Positions 1 to 8,835 are shown, numbered from the stretch's first letter. The stretch is DNA of 64,000 bases from CALWOS01 sp963595735 (GCA_963595735.1 CAVBJJ010000002.1:57797-121796); one strand, 5' to 3'. Numbers and translations: made by a program. Notes: generated by a model from the letters alone, not told the origin.

Positions 1-393
1 AACACCTTCTGCATCGCGCAGCTGCAAAAGCTGCTGGGTAAAAAGCCCATGTTCGGCATCTGTCTGGGTCACCAGCTGCTGGCGCTGGCCGCCGGCGCAA
101 AAACCAGCAAGCTGAAATACGGCCACCGCGGCGTGAACCAGCCGGTGAAGCAGCCGGACAGCCACCGCACCTACATCACCAGCCAGAACCACGGCTACGC
201 CGTTGTGGCAGAAAGCCTGCCCGCCAACGCCAAGCTCTGGTTCATTAACGCAAACGACGGCACCTGCGAGGGCGTGCAGTACCCCGAGCAGAACGCCTTT
301 ACCGTACAGTTCCATCCGGAGGCCTGCTCCGGCCCCCGGGACACCGGATTCCTGTTTGACCGCTTTATTGCCAGCATGGGAGGTGACGAATAA
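1..393 (+). CDS. carA: carbamoyl-phosphate synthase small subunit, C-terminal part (partial at window edge)
   Basis: Glutaminase subunit of carbamoyl-phosphate synthase, which hydrolyses glutamine and passes ammonia to CarB for arginine and pyrimidine synthesis. Only the last 130 codons are in the window; the reading frame is open from base 1. The class I amidotransferase nucleophile lies in GICLGHQ (Cys codon at 61-63), and the His/Glu pair lies in FHPEA (His codon 313-315, Glu codon 319-321), so the visible half is catalytically intact. The stop codon overlaps the carB start by one base (TAATG at 391-395), indicating translational coupling in a carAB operon. Confidence 0.97.
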   Translation, partial: NTFCIAQLQKLLGKKPMFGICLGHQLLALAAGAKTSKLKYGHRGVNQPVKQPDSHRTYITSQNHGYAVVAESLPANAKLWFINANDGTCEGVQYPEQNAFTVQFHPEACSGPRDTGFLFDRFIASMGGDE

Positions 394-3300
394 TGCCTTT
401 GGATACTTCGATCAAAAAAGTTCTTGTTATCGGTTCCGGCCCCATCGTCATCGGCCAGGCCGCCGAGTTTGACTACGCCGGCGCCCAAGCCTGCCGCGTG
501 CTGAAGGACGCGGGGCTGAACGTGGTTCTGGTCAACTCCAATCCCGCCACCATCATGACCGACCAGGCCATGGCGGACGAGATCTATCTGGAACCGCTGA
601 CAGTGGAGACCATCAAGCGCATCGTGCTGAAGGAAAAGCCCGACAGCATCCTTGCCGGCCTGGGCGGACAGACCGGTCTGACCCTGGCCATGCAGCTTTC
701 CAAGGACGGCTGGCTCCAGGAGCACGGCGTGCGCCTGCTGGGTACCGACGCCCACGCCATCGACCGGGCGGAGGATCGCCAACTGTTCAAGGACACGATG
801 GAAAAGCTCAACCAGCCCACCATTCCCTCCGAGATCGCCAACGACATGGACACCGCCCTGGCCATTGCCGACCGCATCGGCTATCCGGTCATCATCCGTC
901 CCGCGTTCACCCTGGGCGGCGGCGGCGGCGGTGTGGCGCACAATGTGGACGAGATGCACATTATCGCCCGCACCGGACTGGACGCCTCCCCAATCTCCCA
1001 GATCCTGGTGGAAAAATACATCGCCGGCTGGAAAGAAATCGAGTTTGAGACCATGCGGGATGCCGCCGGCAATGTGATTGCCATCTGCTCCATGGAAAAC
1101 TTTGACCCCGTGGGCATCCACACCGGCGACAGCATCGTTGTCGCCCCGGCGCTGACCCTTTCCGATAAAGAATACCAGATGCTCCGCTCCGCCTCGCTGG
1201 ATATTATTTCCGAACTGGGCATTGTGGGCGGCTGCAACTGCCAGTTTGCTCTTGATCCGGACAGCTTTGATTACGCCGTCATCGAGGTCAACCCCCGTGT
1301 TTCCCGTTCCTCCGCCCTGGCCTCCAAGGCCACCGGCTACCCCATCGCCAAGGTCACGGCCAAAATCGCCCTGGGCTACACCCTGGACGAGATCCGCAAC
1401 GATGTGACCGGCAAGACCTGCGCCTGCTTCGAGCCCACGCTGGACTATGTTGTCGCCAAGCTGCCCAAGTGGCCCTTCGACAAGTTCCCCACCGCCAGCC
1501 GCAAGCTGGGCACCCAGATGAAGGCCACCGGCGAGGTCATGGCCATCGCCCCCAGCTTTGAAATGGCCATTCTCAAGGCTGTGCGCGGCGCGGAGATCGG
1601 GCTGGACACTCTCAACTGCAAGCCCCTGGATGACCGCCCCCTGCGGGAGCGTCTGGGCGCAATGGATGACCGCCGCCTGTTCACCGTGTTTGAAGCGCTG
1701 AAATCCGGCGTGAGCATCGACGAAATTTTCCAGATCACCCGCATCGACCGCTGGTTCCTCTCCAAGCTGAAAAAGCTGGCGGACTTTGAGCGCAAGATCG
1801 GAACAAACGGCCTGTCCGAGGAGGATTACGCCCAGGGCAAGCTGTTTGGCTACACCGACGCCGCCCTCCAGCGTCTTTCCGGCACGGAGACCCTGCCGGA
1901 GCATATCAACGCCGTTTATAAAATGGTGGATACCTGCGGCGCGGAATTTGCCGCGGAGACCCCCTACTTCTATTCTACCTACGACACCGACTGCGAATCC
2001 CGCGCCTTCCCCCGGAGCGGCAAGCCCCGGATCATCGTGCTGGGCAGCGGCCCCATCCGCATCGGACAGGGCATCGAATTCGACTACAGCTCCGTTCACT
2101 GCGTCTGGACGCTGAAAGAGCAGGGCTATGAGGTCATCATCATCAACAACAACCCCGAAACCGTCTCCACAGACTACGACACCGCCGACCGTCTGTACTT
2201 CGAGCCGCTGTGCGAGGAGGATGTGATGCATGTCATTGCCGCGGAAGACCCCGTTGGCGTTGTGGTGGCCTTTGGCGGACAGACCGCCATCAAGCTGACC
2301 CAGTTCCTGGACAAAAACGGCATTCCCATTTTCGGCACCTCTGCCGAGGGCATCGACACCGCCGAGGACAGAGAGCGCTTTGACGCGCTGCTGGAGACCA
2401 TGCACTTCCGCCGTCCCAAGGGTCTGACCGCCCTGACCATGGAGGATGCGCTCCACGCCGCCCGAAGCCTGGGCTATCCGGTCCTGCTGCGCCCCAGCTA
2501 TGTGATCGGCGGCCAGAACATGACCATCGCCCACAACACCTACGATGTGGAAATGTATATGACCCGTATCCTGCATCAGGGCATCGAAAACCCCGTGCTG
2601 GTGGACAAATACATGATGGGTACCGAGCTGGAGGTAGATGTCATCTCCGATGGCGAGGATGTGCTGATCCCCGGCATCATGGAGCATGTGGAGCGAGCCG
2701 GCGTACACTCCGGCGACTCCATTGCCGTGTATCCCCCCTATAACCTCAACGACAAAATGCTCCGCACCATTGTGGAGACTTCTGAAAAGCTGGCGTTGTC
2801 CCTGGGCACCAAGGGTCTGGTGAATATCCAGTACCTGATCTACGAGGGACAGCTGAACATCATCGAGGTCAACCCCCGCGCCAGCCGCACCGTGCCGTAT
2901 ATCAGCAAGGTCTCCGGCGTGCCCATGGTTGATCTGGCCTCCCGGGTCATGATCGGGCAGAAACTGAAGGATCTGGGCTACGGCACCGGCCTGTACAAGA
3001 ACCCCGCTTATTACGCGGTCAAGGTTCCCGTGTTCTCCTTTGAAAAGCTGACCGATGTCAACTCCTCCCTCAGCCCGGAGATGAAATCCACCGGCGAGGT
3101 GCTGGGTCTTGGCAAAACCCTGGACGAGGCACTGTTCAAGGGTCTGAGCGCCGCCGGATTCCGGATGCGCCACCCCGCCCCCAACGAGGAAGTGGGTATC
3201 ATGATCAGCGTCAACCGCCGGGAAAAGAACGAGATCGTCCCCCTGGCCAAGAAGTTCCACGACCTGGGCTTCAAGCTGTACGCAACGGACGGTACGGCGG

Positions 3301-4430
3301 AGGCCATCCGCAAGCTGGGAACGCCCGTGGAGATCGTGGACAAGCTCAGCCACGACGATCACATGCTGGAGCTGATGGAAAACGGCAGCATCGGCTATAT
3401 CATCCTCACCGGCAGCACGGAGCCGGAGTATATCCGCGACTTTATCCGTCTCAACCAGCGCGCCCTGCAGCTGTCCATCCCCTGCCTGACCAGTCTGGAC
3501 ACGGCAAATGTGCTGGCGGATGCGCTGGCCAGCCGCTACACCCTGCTCAACACCGAGCTGGTGGACATCAACCATCTGCGCACCCAGCGCCAGGTGCTCA
3601 CCTTTGCCAAAATGCAGGGCACCCAGGACGACTACATCTTCTTCAACAATCAGGACAACTCCATCCTCTGCCCGGAAAGCCTTTGCGTCAGCCTGCTGGA
3701 TCGCCGCAAGAGCGTGGGCGGCGACGGCATCGTGCTGATCGAGAACTCCGATGTGGCGGACGCCAAAATGCGTACCTTTAACCGGGACGGCACCGAAAGC
3801 CAGATCGCCGGAAACAGCCTGCGCTGCGTTGCCAAATACCTGTTTGACAAGGGCATCGTCAAGACCGAGAACATGGTCATCGAAAGCAACAGCGGCCTGC
3901 ACCATGTGGAGGTCTTTACCCGGGACGGCGTTGTCACCTCCGCCAGCGTGGAGCTGGACAAGGTGCTGCTGGACGCCCCGCAGATCCCCACCACCCTGGA
4001 GGGCGGCAAGGTCATCGACCGTCCGGTCACCATCGGCGGCGAGGAATACCGCATCACCTGCTGCAATGTGGGCAACCCCCACTGCGTGGTGTTCACCGAC
4101 AAGGTGGATTCTCTGGATTTGGAAAGCCTTGGCCCCAAGTTTGAAAACGCCGACATTTTCCCGGAGCGGATCAACACCGAGTTTGTCCATGTGGTCAACA
4201 GCGGTACGCTGAAAATGCGCGTGTTCGAGCGCGGCAACGGCGAGACCAACGCCTGCGGCACCGGTGCCTGCGCCGCGGTCATCGCCGCAACGGAAAACGG
4301 CCTGCTGGAAAAGGGTCGTGACATCACCGTCAAGGTCGCCGGCGGCGATCTGACCGTGAACTACACGGACGAGGGCGTGACCCTCACCGGCGACGCCGTC
4401 ATGGTCTTTGAGGGCTGGCTGGAGCTGTAA
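393..4430 (+). CDS. carB: carbamoyl-phosphate synthase large subunit fused to a diaminopimelate-epimerase-like domain
   Basis: A 1345-aa protein. Residues 1 to about 1067 are a complete CarB: an N-terminal ATP-grasp half (GGGGGGVAHN near 170), an oligomerisation region near 400-550, a second ATP-grasp half (about 550-930) and an MGS-like allosteric domain ending near DINHL. This part makes carbamoyl phosphate from bicarbonate, ATP and CarA-supplied ammonia. Residues 1068-1345 continue in the same frame as a full-length DapF-like domain, beginning LTFAKMQGTQDDY and carrying the second-cysteine motif NACGTGAC. In true DapF both faces of the substrate are handled by a cysteine pair; here the first cysteine position is Ala1139 (AGNSLRC instead of CGNGxRC). 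No stop codon and no ribosome binding site separate the halves. A GTG at 3594-3596 sits exactly where a free DapF would start, but nothing Shine-Dalgarno-like precedes it. The start is chosen from the TAATG overlap with carA and AGGTGA at 381-386. CarB identity is certain; epimerase activity of the second half is doubtful. Confidence 0.95.
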   Translation: MPLDTSIKKVLVIGSGPIVIGQAAEFDYAGAQACRVLKDAGLNVVLVNSNPATIMTDQAMADEIYLEPLTVETIKRIVLKEKPDSILAGLGGQTGLTLAMQLSKDGWLQEHGVRLLGTDAHAIDRAEDRQLFKDTMEKLNQPTIPSEIANDMDTALAIADRIGYPVIIRPAFTLGGGGGGVAHNVDEMHIIARTGLDASPISQILVEKYIAGWKEIEFETMRDAAGNVIAICSMENFDPVGIHTGDSIVVAPALTLSDKEYQMLRSASLDIISELGIVGGCNCQFALDPDSFDYAVIEVNPRVSRSSALASKATGYPIAKVTAKIALGYTLDEIRNDVTGKTCACFEPTLDYVVAKLPKWPFDKFPTASRKLGTQMKATGEVMAIAPSFEMAILKAVRGAEIGLDTLNCKPLDDRPLRERLGAMDDRRLFTVFEALKSGVSIDEIFQITRIDRWFLSKLKKLADFERKIGTNGLSEEDYAQGKLFGYTDAALQRLSGTETLPEHINAVYKMVDTCGAEFAAETPYFYSTYDTDCESRAFPRSGKPRIIVLGSGPIRIGQGIEFDYSSVHCVWTLKEQGYEVIIINNNPETVSTDYDTADRLYFEPLCEEDVMHVIAAEDPVGVVVAFGGQTAIKLTQFLDKNGIPIFGTSAEGIDTAEDRERFDALLETMHFRRPKGLTALTMEDALHAARSLGYPVLLRPSYVIGGQNMTIAHNTYDVEMYMTRILHQGIENPVLVDKYMMGTELEVDVISDGEDVLIPGIMEHVERAGVHSGDSIAVYPPYNLNDKMLRTIVETSEKLALSLGTKGLVNIQYLIYEGQLNIIEVNPRASRTVPYISKVSGVPMVDLASRVMIGQKLKDLGYGTGLYKNPAYYAVKVPVFSFEKLTDVNSSLSPEMKSTGEVLGLGKTLDEALFKGLSAAGFRMRHPAPNEEVGIMISVNRREKNEIVPLAKKFHDLGFKLYATDGTAEAIRKLGTPVEIVDKLSHDDHMLELMENGSIGYIILTGSTEPEYIRDFIRLNQRALQLSIPCLTSLDTANVLADALASRYTLLNTELVDINHLRTQRQVLTFAKMQGTQDDYIFFNNQDNSILCPESLCVSLLDRRKSVGGDGIVLIENSDVADAKMRTFNRDGTESQIAGNSLRCVAKYLFDKGIVKTENMVIESNSGLHHVEVFTRDGVVTSASVELDKVLLDAPQIPTTLEGGKVIDRPVTIGGEEYRITCCNVGNPHCVVFTDKVDSLDLESLGPKFENADIFPERINTEFVHVVNSGTLKMRVFERGNGETNACGTGACAAVIAATENGLLEKGRDITVKVAGGDLTVNYTDEGVTLTGDAVMVFEGWLEL

Positions 4431-4451
4431 GCAACTGTAAAAAACCATACA

Positions 4452-4494
4452 ACAAGCCTGATTTTCAACACCTGAAAATTGGGCTTGTCTTTTT
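4452..4494 (+). terminator. rho-independent terminator after carAB-dapF
   Basis: A long hairpin of about 16 bp (arms 4452-4467 and 4473-4488) closes over a short loop and is followed by CTTTTT. It lies 22 bases after the carB-dapF stop codon. The 3' arm runs into the -35 element of the next promoter. Confidence 0.88.
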
Positions 4495-4514
4495 CCTCAA
4501 TTTAAGAGTATAAT
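4485..4514 (+). promoter_or_regulatory. sigma-A-type promoter for the mrp gene
   Basis: TTGTCT at 4485-4490 and a perfect TATAAT at 4509-4514 are separated by 18 bp, about 45 bp upstream of the mrp start. The -35 hexamer overlaps the end of the preceding terminator. Confidence 0.75.
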
Positions 4515-4560
4515 ATGGAAAGCCCAAGCACAATTCTTATCCGAACGGAGTGAATTAGAA

Positions 4561-5376
4561 ATGAGTGAAAGTTGTTCTCATAACTGTTCCAGCTGCGGCA
4601 GCGACTGTAAGGACAGAGAATCCCAGTCCCTGCTGGCAGCGCCGCTGCCCAGCACCCATGTGAAAAAGGTGATCGGCGTGGTCAGCGGCAAGGGCGGCGT
4701 TGGCAAAAGCCTGGTCACCAGCCTGCTCAGCTGCGGGATGCGCCGCCGGGGCGCCACCACCGCCGTGCTGGACGCGGACATCACCGGCCCCTCCATCCCC
4801 AAGGCCTTCGGCATCACGGAAAAGGCAGAATCCAATGACGAGGGTCTGCTGCCCGCTGTTTCCGCCATGGGTACCAAGATCATGTCCATCAACCTGCTTC
4901 TGCCGGATGACAGCGACCCGGTCGTCTGGCGCGGCCCGGTGATTGCCGGCGCGGTCAAGCAGTTTTGGACGGATGTGGTCTGGGGCGATGTGGATTATAT
5001 GTTCGTGGATATGCCCCCCGGCACCGGCGATGTGCCCCTGACCGTGTTCCAGTCCCTGCCCATCAGCGGCATCGTCGTGGTCGCTTCTCCCCAGGAGCTG
5101 GTGAGCATGATCGCGGAAAAGGCCGTGAAAATGGCAGACCTGATGGGCGTTCCCGTTCTGGGACTGGTGGAGAACATGAGTTATTTCCGCTGTCCCGACT
5201 GCGGCAAAAAATACGAGATCTTCGGCAAAAGCCACATCGACGAGGTTGCCGTCAAGCACGGCATCGACACCGTTGCCCGGATCCCCATTGACCCGGAGCT
5301 GGCCGCTGCCGTGGACGCCGGCTGCATTGAGCAATTCCCCAAGAGCTATCTGGACGAGATTCTGGCAAAGCTCTAA
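4561..5376 (+). CDS. mrp: Mrp/NBP35-family P-loop ATPase (Fe-S cluster carrier)
   Basis: 271 aa. Cytosolic ATPase of the Mrp/ApbC/NBP35 family, which carries and delivers iron-sulfur clusters. The deviant Walker A motif GKGGVGKS is at residues 43-50, followed by DADITGPS and MPPGTGD switch motifs typical of the family. A C-terminal CPDCGKKYEIFG segment holds the CxxC that bridges a cluster between two subunits. The N-terminus adds a short cysteine cluster (Cys5, 9, 12, 16), as in NBP35-like members; its role here is inferred. The start follows GGAGTGA at 4546-4552. The gene stands alone between its own promoter and a terminator. Confidence 0.94.
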   Translation: MSESCSHNCSSCGSDCKDRESQSLLAAPLPSTHVKKVIGVVSGKGGVGKSLVTSLLSCGMRRRGATTAVLDADITGPSIPKAFGITEKAESNDEGLLPAVSAMGTKIMSINLLLPDDSDPVVWRGPVIAGAVKQFWTDVVWGDVDYMFVDMPPGTGDVPLTVFQSLPISGIVVVASPQELVSMIAEKAVKMADLMGVPVLGLVENMSYFRCPDCGKKYEIFGKSHIDEVAVKHGIDTVARIPIDPELAAAVDAGCIEQFPKSYLDEILAKL

Positions 5377-5387
5377 ACTTCCAAAAC

Positions 5388-5436
5388 GCAAAATCCCTCT
5401 GACCGCAGGAAGCTCCTGTGTCAGAGGGATTTTTCA
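5388..5436. terminator. bidirectional terminator between mrp and the phosphoesterase gene
   Basis: AAATCCCTCTGAC and GTCAGAGGGATTTTT form a 13-bp stem with A-rich and T-rich flanks, so it can serve both the plus-strand mrp and the converging minus-strand gene that ends at 5442. Confidence 0.9.
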
Positions 5437-5441
5437 TGATT

Positions 5442-6761
5442 TTATTTCGTTTCCGCCGGGGTGACCGGGATGGTGCAGTGCAGGTGATCCTTTCCTTTTT
5501 CAAACTCCTGGAGCATGGTCTGGAGATAGCTGGCGTACATACTGCCCCGCTGGCTTTCCCAAAGCTGCAAGGCGCGGCTGTACTCCGCCGTCTCCACACT
5601 GCGCCCGGAAAAATAGGCAAAGTTCATCTGGGCAAAGCACTCCGCCATCTGCGCCGCGTCCGCATCTGCAACATTCTGCTGCCGGCAGAAGTCCAAAATC
5701 TGCTCCCGCGCCGATTCCAGCGCAAATTCTTTTCCATAGTCCCGGAAATGCAGCAGATTTTCGTCCTGTGCGCCGGTTTTCTGCGCCCAGCTTTCCACAT
5801 CCACCGCCGCTGCGTGATAGTCCAGCGCCGCGCCGTCATATTCCACCACGCCGTACTGATCCGGTGCAAGAGAGAGGGCAGAGGTCAAAATCTCCGTGAC
5901 CCCATCCTGCTCCGTAATGTGCTGCAAATGCATGTGGCCGCTGAGATTGCAGAGCACCGCGTACTGCTGATACAGCGCCAGCAGCTCCTTTGCATTTTCC
6001 AGCCGATAGTCCACCGTGAACATGGCATTGTGGGTCAGAACATTCTGGTGACTGACGGTGATGACCCTTGCCCCGGCCTTTTGCGCCTTTTTCAGCTGCT
6101 TTCTGACCCAGGACAGCGTCGCCTTTGGCACGGCGTTGCTCTCCCGGGAATTGGTATCCAGCACCAACACCCGCAGATCCTGCCGCAGGGAAAACACATA
6201 GCTGCAGGAATTTCTGTCCTTGGCCAGGGCGTTTTCCCGGCCGAATGCCTCATATAATTCCCGGAAGTCCTTCCACTCGATGCTCTTGGCGCTTTTGCTG
6301 TGTTCGCCGGAAAAGCGGGCTGCCTGGGAGTTGTTCAGATCATGATTGCCGGGCAGCGCCAGCACGGCAATGCCCGCCTCCTGCACCCGGCGGAGCTTTT
6401 TGACCAGCACCTTGTGGCTTTCGTATTCGCCGTTGAAGGTCAAGTCCCCGCTGAGCACCAGCGCATCAGGCTGCAGGGCGATGACCTCGTCAAAAAACGC
6501 ATCGGTCAGCTCCTCGATATACAGCATCAGCTTGCCGTCGCTGTGCTCCACCACATCCCGAAACGCCTCGCCACCGTCCGTCAGCTTGGGGGACAGATAG
6601 TGCAGATCGCTCGCCACCACGATGGTCGCCGGGCTTTCCTTTGCCGTCATGCTTTGCGCCGGAGCCGGCTCCGTGTCCTTGTCGCCGCAGCCCCACAGGG
6701 GCAGCAAACCCAGACACAGCAGCAAGCAGACCAGACGCCGAAGTCGTTTTTTCTGCTTCAC
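5442..6761 (-). CDS. lipoprotein metallophosphoesterase (calcineurin-like)
   Basis: 439 aa. The N-terminus is a lipoprotein signal: basic residues, a hydrophobic core and lipobox LWGC with the modified cysteine at residue 25, so the enzyme should be anchored outside the membrane. The calcineurin-like metallophosphoesterase motifs are present in order: SDLHYL, then SGDLTFNGE, then PGNHDLNN, followed by late SHQNVL and SGHMHLQH histidine motifs, giving a complete two-metal site. The substrate cannot be read from sequence. It is the last gene of a minus-strand operon, 9 bases after dnaI; the start is GTG with GAGG seven bases upstream. Finding an exported phosphoesterase behind two primosome genes is unusual; co-transcription may be incidental. 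Confidence 0.88.
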   Translation of the reverse strand: MKQKKRLRRLVCLLLCLGLLPLWGCGDKDTEPAPAQSMTAKESPATIVVASDLHYLSPKLTDGGEAFRDVVEHSDGKLMLYIEELTDAFFDEVIALQPDALVLSGDLTFNGEYESHKVLVKKLRRVQEAGIAVLALPGNHDLNNSQAARFSGEHSKSAKSIEWKDFRELYEAFGRENALAKDRNSCSYVFSLRQDLRVLVLDTNSRESNAVPKATLSWVRKQLKKAQKAGARVITVSHQNVLTHNAMFTVDYRLENAKELLALYQQYAVLCNLSGHMHLQHITEQDGVTEILTSALSLAPDQYGVVEYDGAALDYHAAAVDVESWAQKTGAQDENLLHFRDYGKEFALESAREQILDFCRQQNVADADAAQMAECFAQMNFAYFSGRSVETAEYSRALQLWESQRGSMYASYLQTMLQEFEKGKDHLHCTIPVTPAETK

Positions 6762-6770
6762 AGGGAAACC

Positions 6771-7742
6771 TCAGCCCTTTCTCCGCCGGTCGCTGCCGTA
6801 AAAATGCAGCTCGGTAAATTCCCCCCGCAGGCGGGACAGCAGCTGCGGCGGGTATTGCGCCGCCAGCTTGTCATCCTCCAGCGCGGTGATCAGAATGGTC
6901 TTTTTTCCGGCGCTTTGCCGCTCGTCCAGCAGTCCGAACAGGGCGCTGTTGGAAAAGCTGGTTGCCATCTCCGTTCCCAGATCGTCCAGCACCAGCAGCT
7001 GACAGCCCTCCAGCCGGCGCAGCTCCGATGCGACCTGATTGTTTTCTTCCTGATCCTGACTGCGGGAGAATTTCTGTACCTCGTACAATTTGATGACATT
7101 GCCCATGGTCTCCAGCATGACCGGCTGCTCCTTTTCGTACAGATACCGCACGATGCAGGCCGCCAGCGCCGATTTTCCCACGCCCGGGCCGCCCCGGAAC
7201 AGCAAATTCTGGCTGTCCGAGCCAAAATTCTCCGCCCAGCTGCGGGCAAAGGCCAAAATCTGTTCCATATACTCCCGGATCTCCGGCGGGTAGATATCCA
7301 GACGAAAATCCGCAAAGTCCCCGCTGTGTCCCCGGAGCATCCGGCGCAGCTCCTGCTCCCGCAGGGTCTTGTAGCGCGCCAGCAGGCAATCACAGGCCTG
7401 CCCCAGAACATAGCCGGTATCCCGGCAGCGGGGACAGGTGAAAATATCCTCCAGCCAATCCGGCGGAAAACCCGCCTGGGTCAGGAGCTGCCGCTGCTTT
7501 TCCTGCAGCGCCTGGCTGCGCTGCTCCACCCGGGCAACGGCCTGCACCGGGTCGCCGCCCTGCCGGAGCGCCGCGCCCACTACCTGGCTCATTAGCAGTG
7601 TTAGCTCCCGCTCCGTTTCCAGCGCAGCCGGCGCGCGGCGCGCCGCCTGCTCCCGGCGGTCATCCTGCTCCCGGCGGTTTTCCTGCCGCTGTTTGGCGAT
7701 CTGGTCTCTGGCCTGCGCCAGAAGTCTGGTATCCATCGGCAT
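6771..7742 (-). CDS. dnaI: DnaI/DnaC-type helicase loader ATPase
   Basis: 323 aa. AAA+ ATPase of the DnaC/DnaI/IstB family, which loads the replicative helicase in primosome assembly. An N-terminal helical, charge-rich region (1-95) is followed by a four-cysteine knuckle (CPRC at 103-106 and CDC at 117-119) like the zinc module of Bacillus DnaI. Walker A is GGPGVGKS at 184-191 and Walker B is LLVLDDLGTE near 260. It starts at 7742, with AGGAGGG about ten bases upstream. It follows the dnaD-like gene by 13 bases, and that pairing (DnaD plus DnaI) supports a replication-restart or initiation role rather than a transposon IstB, because no transposase is present. Confidence 0.9.
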   Translation of the reverse strand: MPMDTRLLAQARDQIAKQRQENRREQDDRREQAARRAPAALETERELTLLMSQVVGAALRQGGDPVQAVARVEQRSQALQEKQRQLLTQAGFPPDWLEDIFTCPRCRDTGYVLGQACDCLLARYKTLREQELRRMLRGHSGDFADFRLDIYPPEIREYMEQILAFARSWAENFGSDSQNLLFRGGPGVGKSALAACIVRYLYEKEQPVMLETMGNVIKLYEVQKFSRSQDQEENNQVASELRRLEGCQLLVLDDLGTEMATSFSNSALFGLLDERQSAGKKTILITALEDDKLAAQYPPQLLSRLRGEFTELHFYGSDRRRKG

Positions 7743-7755
7743 GGCTCACGCCCTC

Positions 7756-8760
7756 CTAACCGTTGATGTTTTCCAAAAGCTTTTTCATGCGCTCCTGCTC
7801 CTGCGCGCTGGGCGCGGTAACGACCGGCGCCCGTCCGGCGGCAGAGCCGCGGGGGGCTTGTCCCGGCCGCCGATCCCCCTGCTGAATTTCCGGCAGGCTG
7901 TGCAGCCCCGCCTCGTGCCAGCGCTTGAGGATGGAGTTCATATACGGCCACTTCAGTCCGCCGGTCTGCAAAACCGTTCTGTCGTAGGCCAGGGCGACGG
8001 CATCCACCCCAAAGCCCCAGTCCGCCCAGCTTTCCAGATAACGACGCTCGCCATCGCTCATGGCTCTGCCCCGAAGCTGCAGTTCCTCCCGGAACTGCTC
8101 TACCCGATCCGTCCGCTCCTGGCGGCGGCGGATATAGGCCTCCACCTGCTCCAGCGTGACCAGCTCCATATCCGCCCAAGCATAGGCCTCTTTTTCAATT
8201 TGCCGCAATCCCGGCATCCGGTTGCCCTTGCGGAAGTCGATACAATACTGCACCAGCTGCAATATCACCTCCGCCGGCAGGGCAATATAATCATAGATCC
8301 CAAACAGGGTTTTCAAATCGCCGCCGGAGAGCATTCTGCCCAGCATACGCTGTACCTCCTGCACCAGCCCGGCAAAAACCGCATCCCCCTGCACGCGGGT
8401 CTCGATGTCCTGCGCCGTGTATTCCGGCAGCTCCTGCGCCGGCGCCAGAGGCTGCCGGGGCTGCGTTTTGGGGGGTGAAACGGGAACCGACGCTTTCCCG
8501 GCGGAAGCCGGCGCGGCAGCATGACTTTGCACCAGGCCGCGCTCCACCAGACGGCGCAGCGCCTGCTCCGCCTCCCGGGGGTTTTGTTTTGTGGCGGCGG
8601 CATAGGCGATCGCATCCCAACGGCCGTCGTTGCGTAAAAGCCAGAGATACACCAGCGCCGCCGCGCCGTCTCCGGTATGTAACAGCTGATCTGCACAGGT
8701 GACCGGCACGGCCAGCAGGCCGCCGGTAATGGGGCTGTAAAGGGTCTTTTCCATGGTCAT
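7756..8760 (-). CDS. DnaD-domain replication initiation protein
   Basis: 334 aa from the ATG at 8760; an upstream in-frame ATG at 8835 lies within the promoter and is not used. Residues 20-80 form a winged-helix-like N-terminal region (RLVERGLV). The middle and C-terminal parts hold two DnaB_2/DnaD-type helical domains; the last has the family's Y-x3-I-x3-W signature in KWPYMNSILKRW. Such proteins remodel DNA at the origin and recruit the helicase loader, which is encoded next in the operon. A basic low-complexity tail with GDRRPGQAPRGSAAGRAP precedes the end. The family call is secure; whether it equals Bacillus DnaD or DnaB is not resolved. Confidence 0.87.
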   Translation of the reverse strand: MTMEKTLYSPITGGLLAVPVTCADQLLHTGDGAAALVYLWLLRNDGRWDAIAYAAATKQNPREAEQALRRLVERGLVQSHAAAPASAGKASVPVSPPKTQPRQPLAPAQELPEYTAQDIETRVQGDAVFAGLVQEVQRMLGRMLSGGDLKTLFGIYDYIALPAEVILQLVQYCIDFRKGNRMPGLRQIEKEAYAWADMELVTLEQVEAYIRRRQERTDRVEQFREELQLRGRAMSDGERRYLESWADWGFGVDAVALAYDRTVLQTGGLKWPYMNSILKRWHEAGLHSLPEIQQGDRRPGQAPRGSAAGRAPVVTAPSAQEQERMKKLLENING

Positions 8761-8806
8761 TCGCTTTCCGACCGGCTGCTGTGTCCGGTCTTGTTTCTTT
8801 CCCTTG

Positions 8807-8835
8807 AGTATAACAGTTTTCCCCAAATTTCGCAA
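8807..8835 (-). promoter_or_regulatory. promoter of the dnaD-dnaI-phosphoesterase operon
   Basis: Read on the minus strand, TTGCGA and TATACT are separated by 17 bp (complements at 8830-8835 and 8807-8812), about 50 bases upstream of the chosen dnaD start. Confidence 0.72.

Noticed and set aside
3594..4430. Separate dapF gene starting at the internal GTG
   Set aside because: No Shine-Dalgarno sequence precedes it and there is no stop before it, so the fused reading is preferred; internal initiation is left as a test for the fusion finding.
195..4448. 1417-codon open frame on the minus strand
   Set aside because: It is antisense to carB-dapF and arises from GC-rich codon bias; the translation is low-complexity His/Gly/Val/Gln-rich and matches no family, while the plus frame is CarB throughout.
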